From NCBI GenBank assembly GCA_022822525.1, contig JAJEBN010000019.1, forward strand, positions 1 to 36,456: 36,456 nt of DNA, read 5' to 3'. The position numbers and the translations under genes were made by a program. Origin of the DNA: Acidimicrobiia bacterium (lineage in GTDB: Bacteria; Actinomycetota; Acidimicrobiia; Acidimicrobiales; Poriferisodalaceae). This document shows, one piece after another, positions 24,916 to 32,959 of the stretch (position 1 is its first letter; each line of letters begins with the position of its first letter). Below the pieces are notes generated by a model that worked only from the letters and a program-made list of their open reading frames with translations, had not been told where the DNA came from and searched no databases.

Positions 24916-25052
24916 TCAGGGCACGTGAGCAACGAACAGGCGAAGTGGCATTGGCGGATTCACGTCTGAGTCGTCATGGTCGCCTGCATCGACGCTCCCA
25001 AATGGCGCCAAGGGCTGCAGCATCGCGACGACGTAGCCAGTGCCGACAGCGA
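24916..25052 (-). pseudogene. Displaced 3' end of lipoprotein paralog 2, cut off by the IS element
   Basis: Read on the minus strand from the target duplication, this piece continues paralog 2 as AV-GTGYVVAMLQPLAP and ends LRLFVAHVP with a TGA at 24916-24918. The other paralogs end AVGSDFVVALV...RWFIARVP, so the match to the family C terminus is clear and the frame agrees exactly across the element. It is the true end of the gene now truncated at 26357. Confidence 0.85.
25045..25052. repeat. Target site duplication, left copy (GACAGCGA)
   Basis: The 8 bases GACAGCGA directly precede the left end of the ISL3-type element and recur exactly at 26405-26412 directly after its right end. Eight bases is the duplication length known for ISL3 elements. 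Confidence 0.92.
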
Positions 25053-26404
25053 GGCTCTTCGCGATTTGTTGGGATGACGGTGGGTTGAGGGTCCTTGGGT
25101 AGGGGTCGAGGCCCTGCTGGGATCGGTGTTTGCAGACGCCGAACCCGGAGGGCCTCGATGGCGAGAGATGTTATGTCGGTGCGGTTGTGGCTGCCGCGGA
25201 TCAGGGTGCTGGGGGTGGTGGCCGATCTGCCTGAGCGGCTGGTGGTGCGGGTCGGGTCGACGGTGCGCCGCCCGAAGTGCCCAGGTTGCGGGGCGCCGAG
25301 CGGGCGGACCCATGACCGCCGTGACAACAAGGTGCGCGACCTGGAGGTGTCGGGCCGGCCGGTGACGCTGGTGTGGGAGCGGCGGCGCATGGTGTGCGAG
25401 CCGTGCGGCGGCCGTCGGTTCTGCGAGGACCACCCGGCGTTCGAGGGCCGCCTCACCGCCCGGCTGGCGCGTCGTGTGGTCGCCGACGCGCGGGCGATGA
25501 CGGTCAACGCGGCGGCGCGGCGTCACCGGCTGGGCTGGGATCTGGTCAACTCGCTGGTGGTCGCCTGGGCGGGGCTGGTCGGCGAGCGTCGCCGACGGCG
25601 AAGATGCCGGCTGCTGTTGGTCGATGAGACCTCGATCCGCCGTCGGCACCGCTATGTGACGGTCCTGGTGAACGGAGACACCGGCGAGGTGCTCGCCATG
25701 GTTCCCCACCGCAACGCCCAGGCGCTGTCGGGGTTCTTGGCCTCCCAGGGCCACCGCTGGTGCCGTGGCGTGAAGGTCGTCGTGTCCGACGGCTCGCAGG
25801 CATACAAGGCGGCGATCAGCCAGCGGCTGGGCCACGCCCGCCACGTGCTGGACCGGTTCCACGTCATCAGATGGTTCGCCGCGGGGCTGACCGCGGTGCG
25901 CCGCGACGTCCAGCGCCGCCCCGAGGGCTCCAAGCCGGCGTTCGACCCCGAAGTGTTCCGGGCGCGGTTCTTGCTCATGCGCAGACCCGACACGCTCGAC
26001 GACACCGAGCAGGCACGCCTCGACGGCCTGTTCGCTGCCCATCCCCGCCTCAAAGCTGGGTGGGACGCGCTCGGCGAGCTGCACGGCCTCTACCTCGCCA
26101 AAGACCGAAAAGGCGCCCTCGAGGCGCTCGACCGGTCCGCCGACATCTACGGCACCGGCCAGATACCCGAGTTCAGCGACATCGTCGACACATTCCTCGC
26201 CTGGCACGAACAGATCCTCAGCTGGCATCGCACCGGACGACCCAGCAACGGCCGCATCGAAGGCACCAACAACCTGCTGCAGGTCCTGCGCCGCAAAGCC
26301 CACGGCTTCACCAACTACACCAACTTCGAAGCCCGCGGCATCCTCACCACATAACCTCACACCGCCGAGCCCAGCAGCCCCATCCCAAAAAACCGCGAAG
26401 GCTC
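25053..26404 (+). mobile_element. ISL3-family insertion sequence, complete (1352 bp)
   Basis: The left end GGCTCTTCGCGATTTG (from 25053) and the right end, read inward from 26404 as GAGCCTTCGCGGTTTT, are imperfect inverted repeats matching at 19 of 24 positions. GGCTCTTC is the usual tip of ISL3 elements. An exact 8-bp target duplication flanks it, and the single transposase gene inside is intact, so this appears to be a recent, possibly still active insertion. It interrupts the 3' end of lipoprotein paralog 2. Confidence 0.92.
25158..26354 (+). CDS. ISL3-family transposase
   Basis: The 398-residue protein has the ISL3 layout: a zinc-binding N terminus (CPGC at 41-44 and CEPC at 80-83), a helix-turn-helix region, and a DDE domain with Asp 156 (LLLVDETS), Asp 211 (VVVSDGSQAYKAA) and Glu 368 (GRIEGTNNLLQ), ending in KAHGFTNYTNFEARGIL. 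I chose the ATG at 25158 because CGGAGG lies about 6 bases upstream; a start at 25095 would add 21 Arg/Gly-rich residues not typical of the family. All catalytic residues are present and the frame is intact. Confidence 0.92.
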   Translation: MARDVMSVRLWLPRIRVLGVVADLPERLVVRVGSTVRRPKCPGCGAPSGRTHDRRDNKVRDLEVSGRPVTLVWERRRMVCEPCGGRRFCEDHPAFEGRLTARLARRVVADARAMTVNAAARRHRLGWDLVNSLVVAWAGLVGERRRRRRCRLLLVDETSIRRRHRYVTVLVNGDTGEVLAMVPHRNAQALSGFLASQGHRWCRGVKVVVSDGSQAYKAAISQRLGHARHVLDRFHVIRWFAAGLTAVRRDVQRRPEGSKPAFDPEVFRARFLLMRRPDTLDDTEQARLDGLFAAHPRLKAGWDALGELHGLYLAKDRKGALEALDRSADIYGTGQIPEFSDIVDTFLAWHEQILSWHRTGRPSNGRIEGTNNLLQVLRRKAHGFTNYTNFEARGILTT

Positions 26405-28108
26405 GACAGCGAGGCTGCTGTCTGCGCTCGCATCGCAGGTGTCGAACGCGTCGGGGATTGCTTCCCAACCCCAGTCCACGCCATCTGCGGACCAGCCGAT
26501 CCACGGCCAAAACTCCGGGAACGTGCCGGCGTGCCATCCGCGCTGCGCCACCGGCCGCTCCACAAACACGCCGGCGCGACCGGAAGTCCACCAGCACCGT
26601 CCGAACACTGGTTGAAGCTCGAACGCATCGAACGCGACGAGCACATCCTGCGTGCCGGGGTGGTGAAACGCCAGCCGGTACGACAGACCTTGGCCCTGCT
26701 GTTGCGTGCCGACGGGCGTGCTGGGTCCGTCGAACAGACGGCTCTCGAAGACATACGCCGCCTTGTCCAGGCTCACGTCCCACAACGTCACACCTCCGGG
26801 GGGTTCGTCGTAGCGCAGTTCGTAGCCATCTTTCGAAGCCCGTCCCGTGCGGGTGTACGACCAGCCATCGGGCATCGACAGCGTGGCGACTGCCGCAACT
26901 CCGGCTGGGCCTGCCTCCAGCACATCAATGGCGCTCAGGCGCTCAAACTCCGCCGTGCCGGTGGGCGGCTGGTCGGCGGTTTCTCGGGTGATGCGCACTC
27001 GGCCCCGCTCGGAGCCCTCCCGCCAGGAAGACCAGACAACGCCGGCCGGGTCGACTGCCGATGCCTCTCGGCTTGTGCCTTCGGAATACCGGACGAATGA
27101 TTCGGCACGCCATCTGCGGCCGTCAGAGGAGATCAGCTTGGCGAGATCTTCTGTGGTGACGATCAGGATGACGCCGTCGGTAGCCGGCCCTGGTGGCGCT
27201 TGCGGCTGCGGTGCTACGTGCGACCAGTCATCGGTCAGCACGATGAAACCGTGCTCCGTCCAACGCCCAACTGCATCCGAGCCATCCGATGCCGCCATGT
27301 GAGCCAGATTTGCGCCCTCACCACCGAATAGATGAATGCGAGCGTCGCTCTGGTCACGTTCGATGGCGTCGACCTGCTCTGGGCTGAGCGCGAGCTCTTC
27401 ATATGTCATGAAGACCTGGGTCTCGCCGGGGGTGCCCTCGTCATCGTCTAGGTGACGGAACACCACGGCAATCGACTCCTCATCCAGTGTCCAGTACGCC
27501 ACGAACATGCCGTCGGGAATCCGATCTCGATCTGCAAGGAGCGACCGGAAGTCGAAAGTGGAGAAGCTAAGCACTGCCACGACGACCTGACGGTCAGATG
27601 TCAGGACATCCACCACGCGCATCGACCGAGATGCGTACTCGGACAGCTGCGCGCCCGGCATCGAATCGAACGTGGCCTCGATCCAGCTGGCGCCGCGGTC
27701 GTCGCTGACAAACACATCACCGAAGATCTCAGTGCGGCTGGTGTGAATACCGACGGGCGCACCGATGAGCACCCACCGATCGCCATTCGCGTCCGCGGCG
27801 AGCGGCACGACGCCATCGGGCACTGGCAGATCTGTCCACTCTTCTCCGTCTTCCGTGACTCGAACGGCGAATTCCCCTCCAGGCACACGGCCGCCGACCA
27901 CGACGCGACCGTCGCTCGTGGTCTCCAGAAGCAGTGCGGACTCGAATTCGAAGTCCAGTTCTGCCCATTGCAAGATCGGTCCCCTGGACAGGTCGGAGGG
28001 CAGCGGGACATCCTCCTTGCCGGGCCCGCAGGCAACGAGACTCAGCGCAGCGACTGCGACTGGGAGCAGAACAACCCGCGCGCACAATCGCGAGGTGTTG
28101 GGAGGCAT
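26357..28108 (-). pseudogene. Secreted lipoprotein paralog 2, truncated by ISL3 insertion
   Basis: The frame starts at the ATG at 28108, which shares a base with the TAA of paralog 3 (TAATG), and has a clear lipobox LVAC in MPPNTSRLCARVV...LSLVACGPG. It shares with the paralogs the SRGPILQWAEL segment after the signal, an Asp-box (VFVSDDRGASWIEA), KDGYELRYDEPPGGVTLWD and WIGWSADGVDWGWE. The last sixteen residues (from VEPSRFFG) are encoded by the right end of the IS; the native C terminus is at 24916-25052. The loss is only about 40 residues, so a near-complete protein may still be made and exported. It lacks the N-terminal spacer shared by paralogs 1 and 3. Confidence 0.8.
26405..26412. repeat. 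Target site duplication, right copy (GACAGCGA)
   Basis: Exact copy of 25045-25052, directly after the right inverted repeat of the ISL3 element. On the minus strand it falls in frame in paralog 2 and encodes part of SLAV. Confidence 0.92.
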
Positions 28109-30012
28109 TACGGAACGCGAGCGATGAACCAGCGCGGGGCCTGCGGCCAATCGAAGCTGCTTTGGCTCGCATCAGCTGCGCCGGCGACTGTCGGGACCGC
28201 CGTCACCAGGGCCACCACAAAGTCAGACCCAACTGCGAAGGTAGCCGCGGCGGTTGTGCTCGCATCTCCGATGCCGAAGGCATCTTCCACCGTGGCCCAG
28301 CCCCACTCGGCGCCATCGGCGGACCAGCCCACCCACCCCTCGGGTATGCGGTCGGCAATTGCCGGGTCGGCGAGTACCGGCGGCTGCCATACCTGGAGCA
28401 AGTCCGACATCGTGAACGTCACGAGATCCTCACCGGTCTCGGGATCCTCGAACGTCAGCGTCTGTGTGTCCCCGAGGCCTTCTGATCGGACACCGGGTGG
28501 CGTCTCATTTCTCTGCACGACGTCAGCTCCGAAGACGTACACGGCCTCATCGGTTGTCTGGTCCCACAGGGTCATGCCGCCTTCCGGCTGGTTGACCCGA
28601 AGTTCGTAGGACTCCTTGACGATGGTGCCGTCGGGAAGGTCGTTCTCGCCAGCAGCGGAGGTGCCTGTCAAGCCCACGAGACCTCCGACAATGACGCCTG
28701 CCGGCCCCGCCGTCATTCCGTGCAAGGCCTCGATGCCGGGAAATGCAGCGGTTTGTGCGATTGCTTCACCGGCGCGCCATCGGTGAATGGAACTGCCGGT
28801 GTCGCCGATTCGACCGGTCCACATGGTGCCATCGGGCGCGACCGCGTCAATGTTGAAATAGCGAGGAGCTGAGGGGCGATCGAGCACCTGAGTTGCCCAG
28901 GATGCGCCATCGGGAGAGCTCAGTACGTAGTCGCCTTCGTCCGTCAGCAAGACCAAGAGGAAGCCCTCGTCGGTTGCAGCGCCCTGCAGTGCCCAGCCCT
29001 CGAAGGAGCCGACTGGCGCGAGCTCGGTGCCGTTGCCTGCGAAGAGCTGCAGATGCTGCGCGCCGGGTCGACGTTCGAGCAGTGCTTGCTGATCGGCCGA
29101 GAGCCCCAAGTCGTCGTAGCTGATCCACAGCTCGGATTCCTCGGTACCACCGTCGGCCAGCCAGATGCGAACACCTCCTGGCTCGCCGTCCCAGCCGCCG
29201 AACTGCGCCCCCGCTGGCAGGAGACCCTTGTCGTTGACCAGTGATTCGACATCAAAGTCGGTGAACGACTGAACTGCTGCCACGACGCGATCGCCGGACA
29301 CGAAGACCGAAGCGAGCCCGCCCTCTACTACGGCGTAGTCCGGGGTGTCCGTCTCGGCGGATCTCAATGCGAGCGTCACTTGCACCCATGTCTCTCCCTC
29401 GTCGTCGGATATGAAGATGGGAGGGTGCCGTGGTCCATTGGCGTCGGAGAGCGTCGATTCCCACGCGGGCAGCCCGCTGATCGCCCAGCGCTCATCGGAA
29501 AGGTCCACGCTGGTCGGAAACATGGCGCTCGGCAGTGCGGCTCGCGTCCAGGCCACCCCGTCGTCGGTCACCAGCACATGCGACGCCGCCACAAGCGATT
29601 CTGTCGGAGTCTCGCCTCCGAACGCCACGACGCGGCCGTCGCTGGTCGAGTGGACGGAGATGCCGTAGGGAAGGTCGAGCTCGATCTCGGTCCATTCGAG
29701 CACTGGGCCGGTGGAGATATCGGCGGGCGACAGCTCTCCTGCAGGAGCGTCATTGCGCGGGCCTGATGCCGCATCAGCGGCCTCGGACTGCGTGATTGGT
29801 TCCGAGGACGCGGCTTCGGTGTCCACCGTCTCGATCCGCTCGACGGCATCTCGCGCCTCTTCGGCAGCGGCGACCGCCTTGTCGCCGTTGCCACCCTCGG
29901 CCGCGACCACACCGCTCTCGACGCCGCCGCACGCTGCCGATGCCCACAAGGCAGCACCAATGCCCAGTGCCGCTATCAGGTGTTTCGCGGCCGTCACCGC
30001 AACGGCCCTCAC
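28108..30012 (-). CDS. Secreted lipoprotein with Asp-box/propeller-like repeats, paralog 3
   Basis: The 634-residue protein has a signal peptide (HLIAALGIGAALWASAACGG) almost identical to paralog 1, and the same spacer block (AVERIETVDT-AASSEPI-QS). The large extracellular region has an Asp-box (IFISDDEGETWVQV, DGASWATQVL) and the C-terminal signature GWSADGAEWGW ... FAVGSDFVVALV ... RWFIARVP. No enzyme motif is visible. The GTG at 30012 lies 3 bases after the hicB stop; a GTG at 29997, preceded by GGTGAGGG, is an equally good start. It seems to be co-transcribed behind hicA-hicB, which is unusual for a surface lipoprotein. Function unknown. Confidence 0.7.
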   Translation of the reverse strand: MRAVAVTAAKHLIAALGIGAALWASAACGGVESGVVAAEGGNGDKAVAAAEEARDAVERIETVDTEAASSEPITQSEAADAASGPRNDAPAGELSPADISTGPVLEWTEIELDLPYGISVHSTSDGRVVAFGGETPTESLVAASHVLVTDDGVAWTRAALPSAMFPTSVDLSDERWAISGLPAWESTLSDANGPRHPPIFISDDEGETWVQVTLALRSAETDTPDYAVVEGGLASVFVSGDRVVAAVQSFTDFDVESLVNDKGLLPAGAQFGGWDGEPGGVRIWLADGGTEESELWISYDDLGLSADQQALLERRPGAQHLQLFAGNGTELAPVGSFEGWALQGAATDEGFLLVLLTDEGDYVLSSPDGASWATQVLDRPSAPRYFNIDAVAPDGTMWTGRIGDTGSSIHRWRAGEAIAQTAAFPGIEALHGMTAGPAGVIVGGLVGLTGTSAAGENDLPDGTIVKESYELRVNQPEGGMTLWDQTTDEAVYVFGADVVQRNETPPGVRSEGLGDTQTLTFEDPETGEDLVTFTMSDLLQVWQPPVLADPAIADRIPEGWVGWSADGAEWGWATVEDAFGIGDASTTAAATFAVGSDFVVALVTAVPTVAGAADASQSSFDWPQAPRWFIARVP

Positions 30013-30015
30013 CGC

Positions 30016-30240
30016 CTAGGCGAGCATCAGGCGTTCGCCCTTGGGCTCGGGCACCGGGTCTCCGAATTCGCGTGCCGTGTCGATCCACAAGCTCATTGCC
30101 GTCTCGGCATTGTTCAAGGCATCCATCTTTGTGGCGCCGTGCGCGACACAGCCTGGAAGCTCGGGCACCTCGGCGATGAACGCCTCGTCCGAGTTGCTCC
30201 AGTAGATGATGACTTCGTACTTGTGCACGCCGTTGCTCAC
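30016..30240 (-). CDS. hicB: HicB-family antitoxin
   Basis: The 74-residue protein has the HicB partial RNase-H-like fold: YEVIIYWSNSDEAFIAEVPELPGCVAHGATKMDALNNAETAMSLWI is a close match. It is of the short type without a C-terminal DNA-binding domain. HicB neutralises HicA by binding it. It overlaps hicA by four bases, and its stop is three bases before the lipoprotein frame. Confidence 0.9.
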   Translation of the reverse strand: MSNGVHKYEVIIYWSNSDEAFIAEVPELPGCVAHGATKMDALNNAETAMSLWIDTAREFGDPVPEPKGERLMLA

Positions 30241-30479
30241 AGCTCGTTCCTGAGAACAGTCTGCCGGACCTGCCGAACTTGGTACGGCTTCGCCTGAGCA
30301 CCAGAACGCTGAAGGATGATCAACTCAGGTACCCCCTCTTTCCTGAACACATGGTGGCTGCCTCGAGTGCGCTCAGCAAATCCCATCTGCAGCAGGTACA
30401 CGCGCAAGTCGTCAAAGCGGATATTCGCATCGGATCGCCCGCTCAAGATCCTCTGACGCATCTTGCGACTCGTAGTCAC
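30237..30479 (-). CDS. hicA: HicA-family toxin (mRNA interferase)
   Basis: The 80-residue protein matches HicA: ILSGRSDANIRFDDLRVYLLQMGF, then RGSHHVFRKEG with the catalytic His, and YQVRQVRQTVL at the end, a dsRBD-like fold. HicA cleaves mRNA when free of HicB. The toxin comes first in the operon, the usual order of hicAB. GTG at 30479 is the first start, ATG at 30461 an alternative. It is divergent from dapD, with 83 bp between. Confidence 0.9.
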   Translation of the reverse strand: MTTSRKMRQRILSGRSDANIRFDDLRVYLLQMGFAERTRGSHHVFRKEGVPELIILQRSGAQAKPYQVRQVRQTVLRNEL

Positions 30480-30562
30480 CGGTGGACTGTAGGCCAGGTG
30501 TCAACCGGACACGAAGCCGGATTCGGCGACGGGTTGCGGGGCTGCGGTGGCAGGATGCGCAG

Positions 30563-31492
30563 GTGAATACATCGGGGAGCAACTCGGGCAGCATCAGCGC
30601 AGTCGGGCACAGCTATGTGGACGCCGCTACAGGAACGCGGCTGGACGCTTGGTTTCCGGAAGGAGCGACGGAGGACTCGCCGCCGGCCCGGTCGTGCCTG
30701 GCGGTCGAGCTCGGCGTGAATATGTGCGAGTCGGTCACCGTCACGATCGACGATCTGGATGCTCCGCCGGCGGACCTGGCTGATGCGTACCTGCGGCTGC
30801 ACCTGCTGAGCCGGCGGGAGATCAAGCCTCACGACGCCAATCTCGATGGCATGTTCGGCTTGATGACCAATTGCGCGTGGACCAGTGCGGGACCGGTGCT
30901 GCCCGAACGGGTCGATGACCTGCGCACTGCGGCCGCTGCCCTCAGCCAGCCCGTGAGCGTGACGGCGGTCGACAAGATCCCGCGCATGGTCGACTACGTG
31001 ATCCCCCAGGGCGTCCGCATCGGCGATGCCGACCGGGTACGGCTCGGCGCCCACCTGGCAGACGGCTCCACGGTCATGCACGAGGGCTTTGTCAACTTCA
31101 ACGCCGGCACGCTCGGCCCTGCCATGGTCGAAGGGCGCATCTCTGCGGGCGTGGTCATCGGGGCGCATTCAGACCTCGGCGGCAGCGCGTCCACCATGGG
31201 AATGCTGTCGGGCGGCGGCAGGGAGCGGGTGTCGATCGGCGAGCACTGCCTGCTCGGCGCCAACTCGGGCATCGGCATCGCGCTGGGCGACAACTGCACG
31301 GTGGAAGCCGGGCTGTACGTGACTGCCGGCAGCCGGATCACGCTGCCCGACGGCTCGGTGGTGAAGGGCCGCGACATCTCGGGACACTCAGGGATGCTGC
31401 TCATCCGCAACAGCGTCACCGGCGCCATCGAGATGCGAGTTGCCGACCCGAGCCGCTGGGAAGGCATCAACCCCGAACTCCACAAGAACTGA
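30563..31492 (+). CDS. dapD: Tetrahydrodipicolinate N-succinyltransferase (actinobacterial type)
   Basis: The 309-residue protein closely follows mycobacterial DapD: AYLRLHLLSRREIKPH, DKIPRMVDYVIPQGVRI, then the left-handed beta-helix segment HEGFVNFNAGTLGPAMVEGR, GEHCLLGANSGIGIALGDN and VEAGLYVTAGSRITLPDGS. It transfers succinyl from succinyl-CoA to tetrahydrodipicolinate in the lysine/diaminopimelate pathway of the cytoplasm. The GTG at 30563 (GTG AAT ACA TCG) fits the family start; longer frames from 30482 run into the hicA promoter side. It appears to be a single-gene unit; no other dap gene is near. Confidence 0.93.
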   Translation: MNTSGSNSGSISAVGHSYVDAATGTRLDAWFPEGATEDSPPARSCLAVELGVNMCESVTVTIDDLDAPPADLADAYLRLHLLSRREIKPHDANLDGMFGLMTNCAWTSAGPVLPERVDDLRTAAAALSQPVSVTAVDKIPRMVDYVIPQGVRIGDADRVRLGAHLADGSTVMHEGFVNFNAGTLGPAMVEGRISAGVVIGAHSDLGGSASTMGMLSGGGRERVSIGEHCLLGANSGIGIALGDNCTVEAGLYVTAGSRITLPDGSVVKGRDISGHSGMLLIRNSVTGAIEMRVADPSRWEGINPELHKN

Positions 31493-31553
31493 AGCAGCAC
31501 CGAGATCGTCGGGTCACATTGGTCAAGCAGCACGACACTCGAATGGACATCTG

Positions 31554-31626
31554 CTAGGTCAAAACTAGGTGCAGATAGCGCTATACGCCTGATTACACTG
31601 CACTGATGCACGCCCGATATCAGGCG
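31554..31626. promoter_or_regulatory. Repeat-rich region upstream of the Fic gene, possible operator
   Basis: The 139-bp gap before the Fic gene holds a direct repeat CTAGGT at 31554-31559 and 31565-31570, one helical turn apart, and an inverted repeat CGCCTGAT (31586-31593) with ATCAGGCG (31619-31626). Such pairs are typical of regulator-binding sites, and the inverted repeat ends six bases before the first GTG. No protein can be named. Confidence 0.4.
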
Positions 31627-31631
31627 GAAGT

Positions 31632-32852
31632 GTGGTGAACCGCCGCGACGAAGCTCGCGAATACGCCGACACACATCCGTGGATCGACTTCGATGCGAGC
31701 TTCGCGAACCGCCTCGGGGCACGCTCGTGGATGCAAGTCGGCGAGGCATACGCAAGGTGCGCCGAGCTCTCAGGAACTCCCCTCGCCCCGGCAGTTGCTG
31801 AAGCGCTCCACCAACATGCACTCATCCGAGGTGCCCAGGCCACGGTGGCCATCGAAGGCAACACGCTGACCGTCGAGCAAGTACAGAGCATTTACGCCGG
31901 GGAGTTCACCGCGCCCCAATCCCGCGCCTACCAGGAACGCGAGGTCCGCAACGTCCTCGAGGCGTTCGAACGACTCGACGACATGGTGATGGAAGATGGC
32001 GACCTCAGCCTGAGCGCCGAACTGATCTGCGACATGAACCGATGGGTGCTTGACGGGGTCGACCCCGACGCCTCTCTGGAACCAGGTGCCATCAGAACGC
32101 ATTCGGTCGTCGTCGGCTCCTACGTCGGCCCTCCCGCGCGTGACTGCTGGCACCTGCTCGAGCGGCTGGCTGACTGGCTCGACGGCGACGACTTCCGTTC
32201 CACGAGCAGCGAGAGCGCCGAGCACCGCGACGCTTTCGCCCGCACCGTGCTGAGCGCCCTGCTCGCACACCTGTACATCGCCTGGATCCACCCGTTCGCC
32301 GATGGCAACGGCCGAACCGCACGGCTGCTCGAGTACATGATCCTCGCGAGATCGGGGATGGTCCCGCTGGCAGCGGCGAATCTGATGGCTAATCACTTCA
32401 ACCTCACGCGTGACCGGTACTACGCACGGCTCGCCGCGGCCAGCCGTGAACGCGACGTCCTGGGATTCCTCGAATACGGCATCGAAGGGCTCGTGGACGG
32501 ACTCGTCGAGCACTCGGCGGCTGTGAGAGCGCAACATTTGGGTCTTGCTTGGCAGAGCTATGTCGCAGAGACAATGGCCCAGTTCCCGACGAGCCCAGCG
32601 TCGGAGCGCCAACGCACACTGGTGATGGCATTGGAGCCTGCGGCGAGAGTTCCACGGTCGGATATCGCCGGCTTGACGCCGCAACTGGCGCAGATGTACG
32701 CGCGCACGGGGCCGCGCACGCTCGCTCGCGACCTCAACCGGCTCGAAGATGCGGGACTCATTGAGGTCTCAACCGAAGGCATCCGCGCTCGGGTGGACCT
32801 GATGTCAGCGTTCCTGCTGCCTACGTCAACCTGGGCGGCGAACCCAAGCTGA
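31632..32852 (+). CDS. Fic-domain protein, likely AMPylase with N-terminal inhibitory motif
   Basis: The 406-residue protein has the full Fic active site HPFADGNGRTAR at residues 220-231. Upstream, TVAIEG (71-76) fits the inhibitory (S/T)xxxE(G/N) motif, which puts it with Fic proteins that are held inactive in cis. The family transfers AMP or a related group to hydroxyls of target proteins. The C terminus (ARVPRSDIAGLTPQLAQMYARTGPRTLARDLNRLEDAGLIEV) looks like a winged helix, as in many stand-alone Fic proteins that bind DNA. GTG at 31632 or 31635 are both possible; GGCGGA lies just upstream. Target unknown. Confidence 0.9.
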   Translation: MVNRRDEAREYADTHPWIDFDASFANRLGARSWMQVGEAYARCAELSGTPLAPAVAEALHQHALIRGAQATVAIEGNTLTVEQVQSIYAGEFTAPQSRAYQEREVRNVLEAFERLDDMVMEDGDLSLSAELICDMNRWVLDGVDPDASLEPGAIRTHSVVVGSYVGPPARDCWHLLERLADWLDGDDFRSTSSESAEHRDAFARTVLSALLAHLYIAWIHPFADGNGRTARLLEYMILARSGMVPLAAANLMANHFNLTRDRYYARLAAASRERDVLGFLEYGIEGLVDGLVEHSAAVRAQHLGLAWQSYVAETMAQFPTSPASERQRTLVMALEPAARVPRSDIAGLTPQLAQMYARTGPRTLARDLNRLEDAGLIEVSTEGIRARVDLMSAFLLPTSTWAANPS

Positions 32853-32959
32853 GTCCGACCACCGGCGAACGCCTGGTCGGGACCGATCCGAGCTCGGAAC
32901 GTTGCTGGGAGTCGCCAGTATCGTCGGGTGCGCCGCAGGGAACGCAGGGAGGCATCGGC

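Noticed and set aside
24960..26783. A 607-codon minus-strand frame through the ISL3 element
   Set aside because: It runs antisense to the transposase, has low-complexity Arg/His/Pro composition, and crosses both ends of the element.
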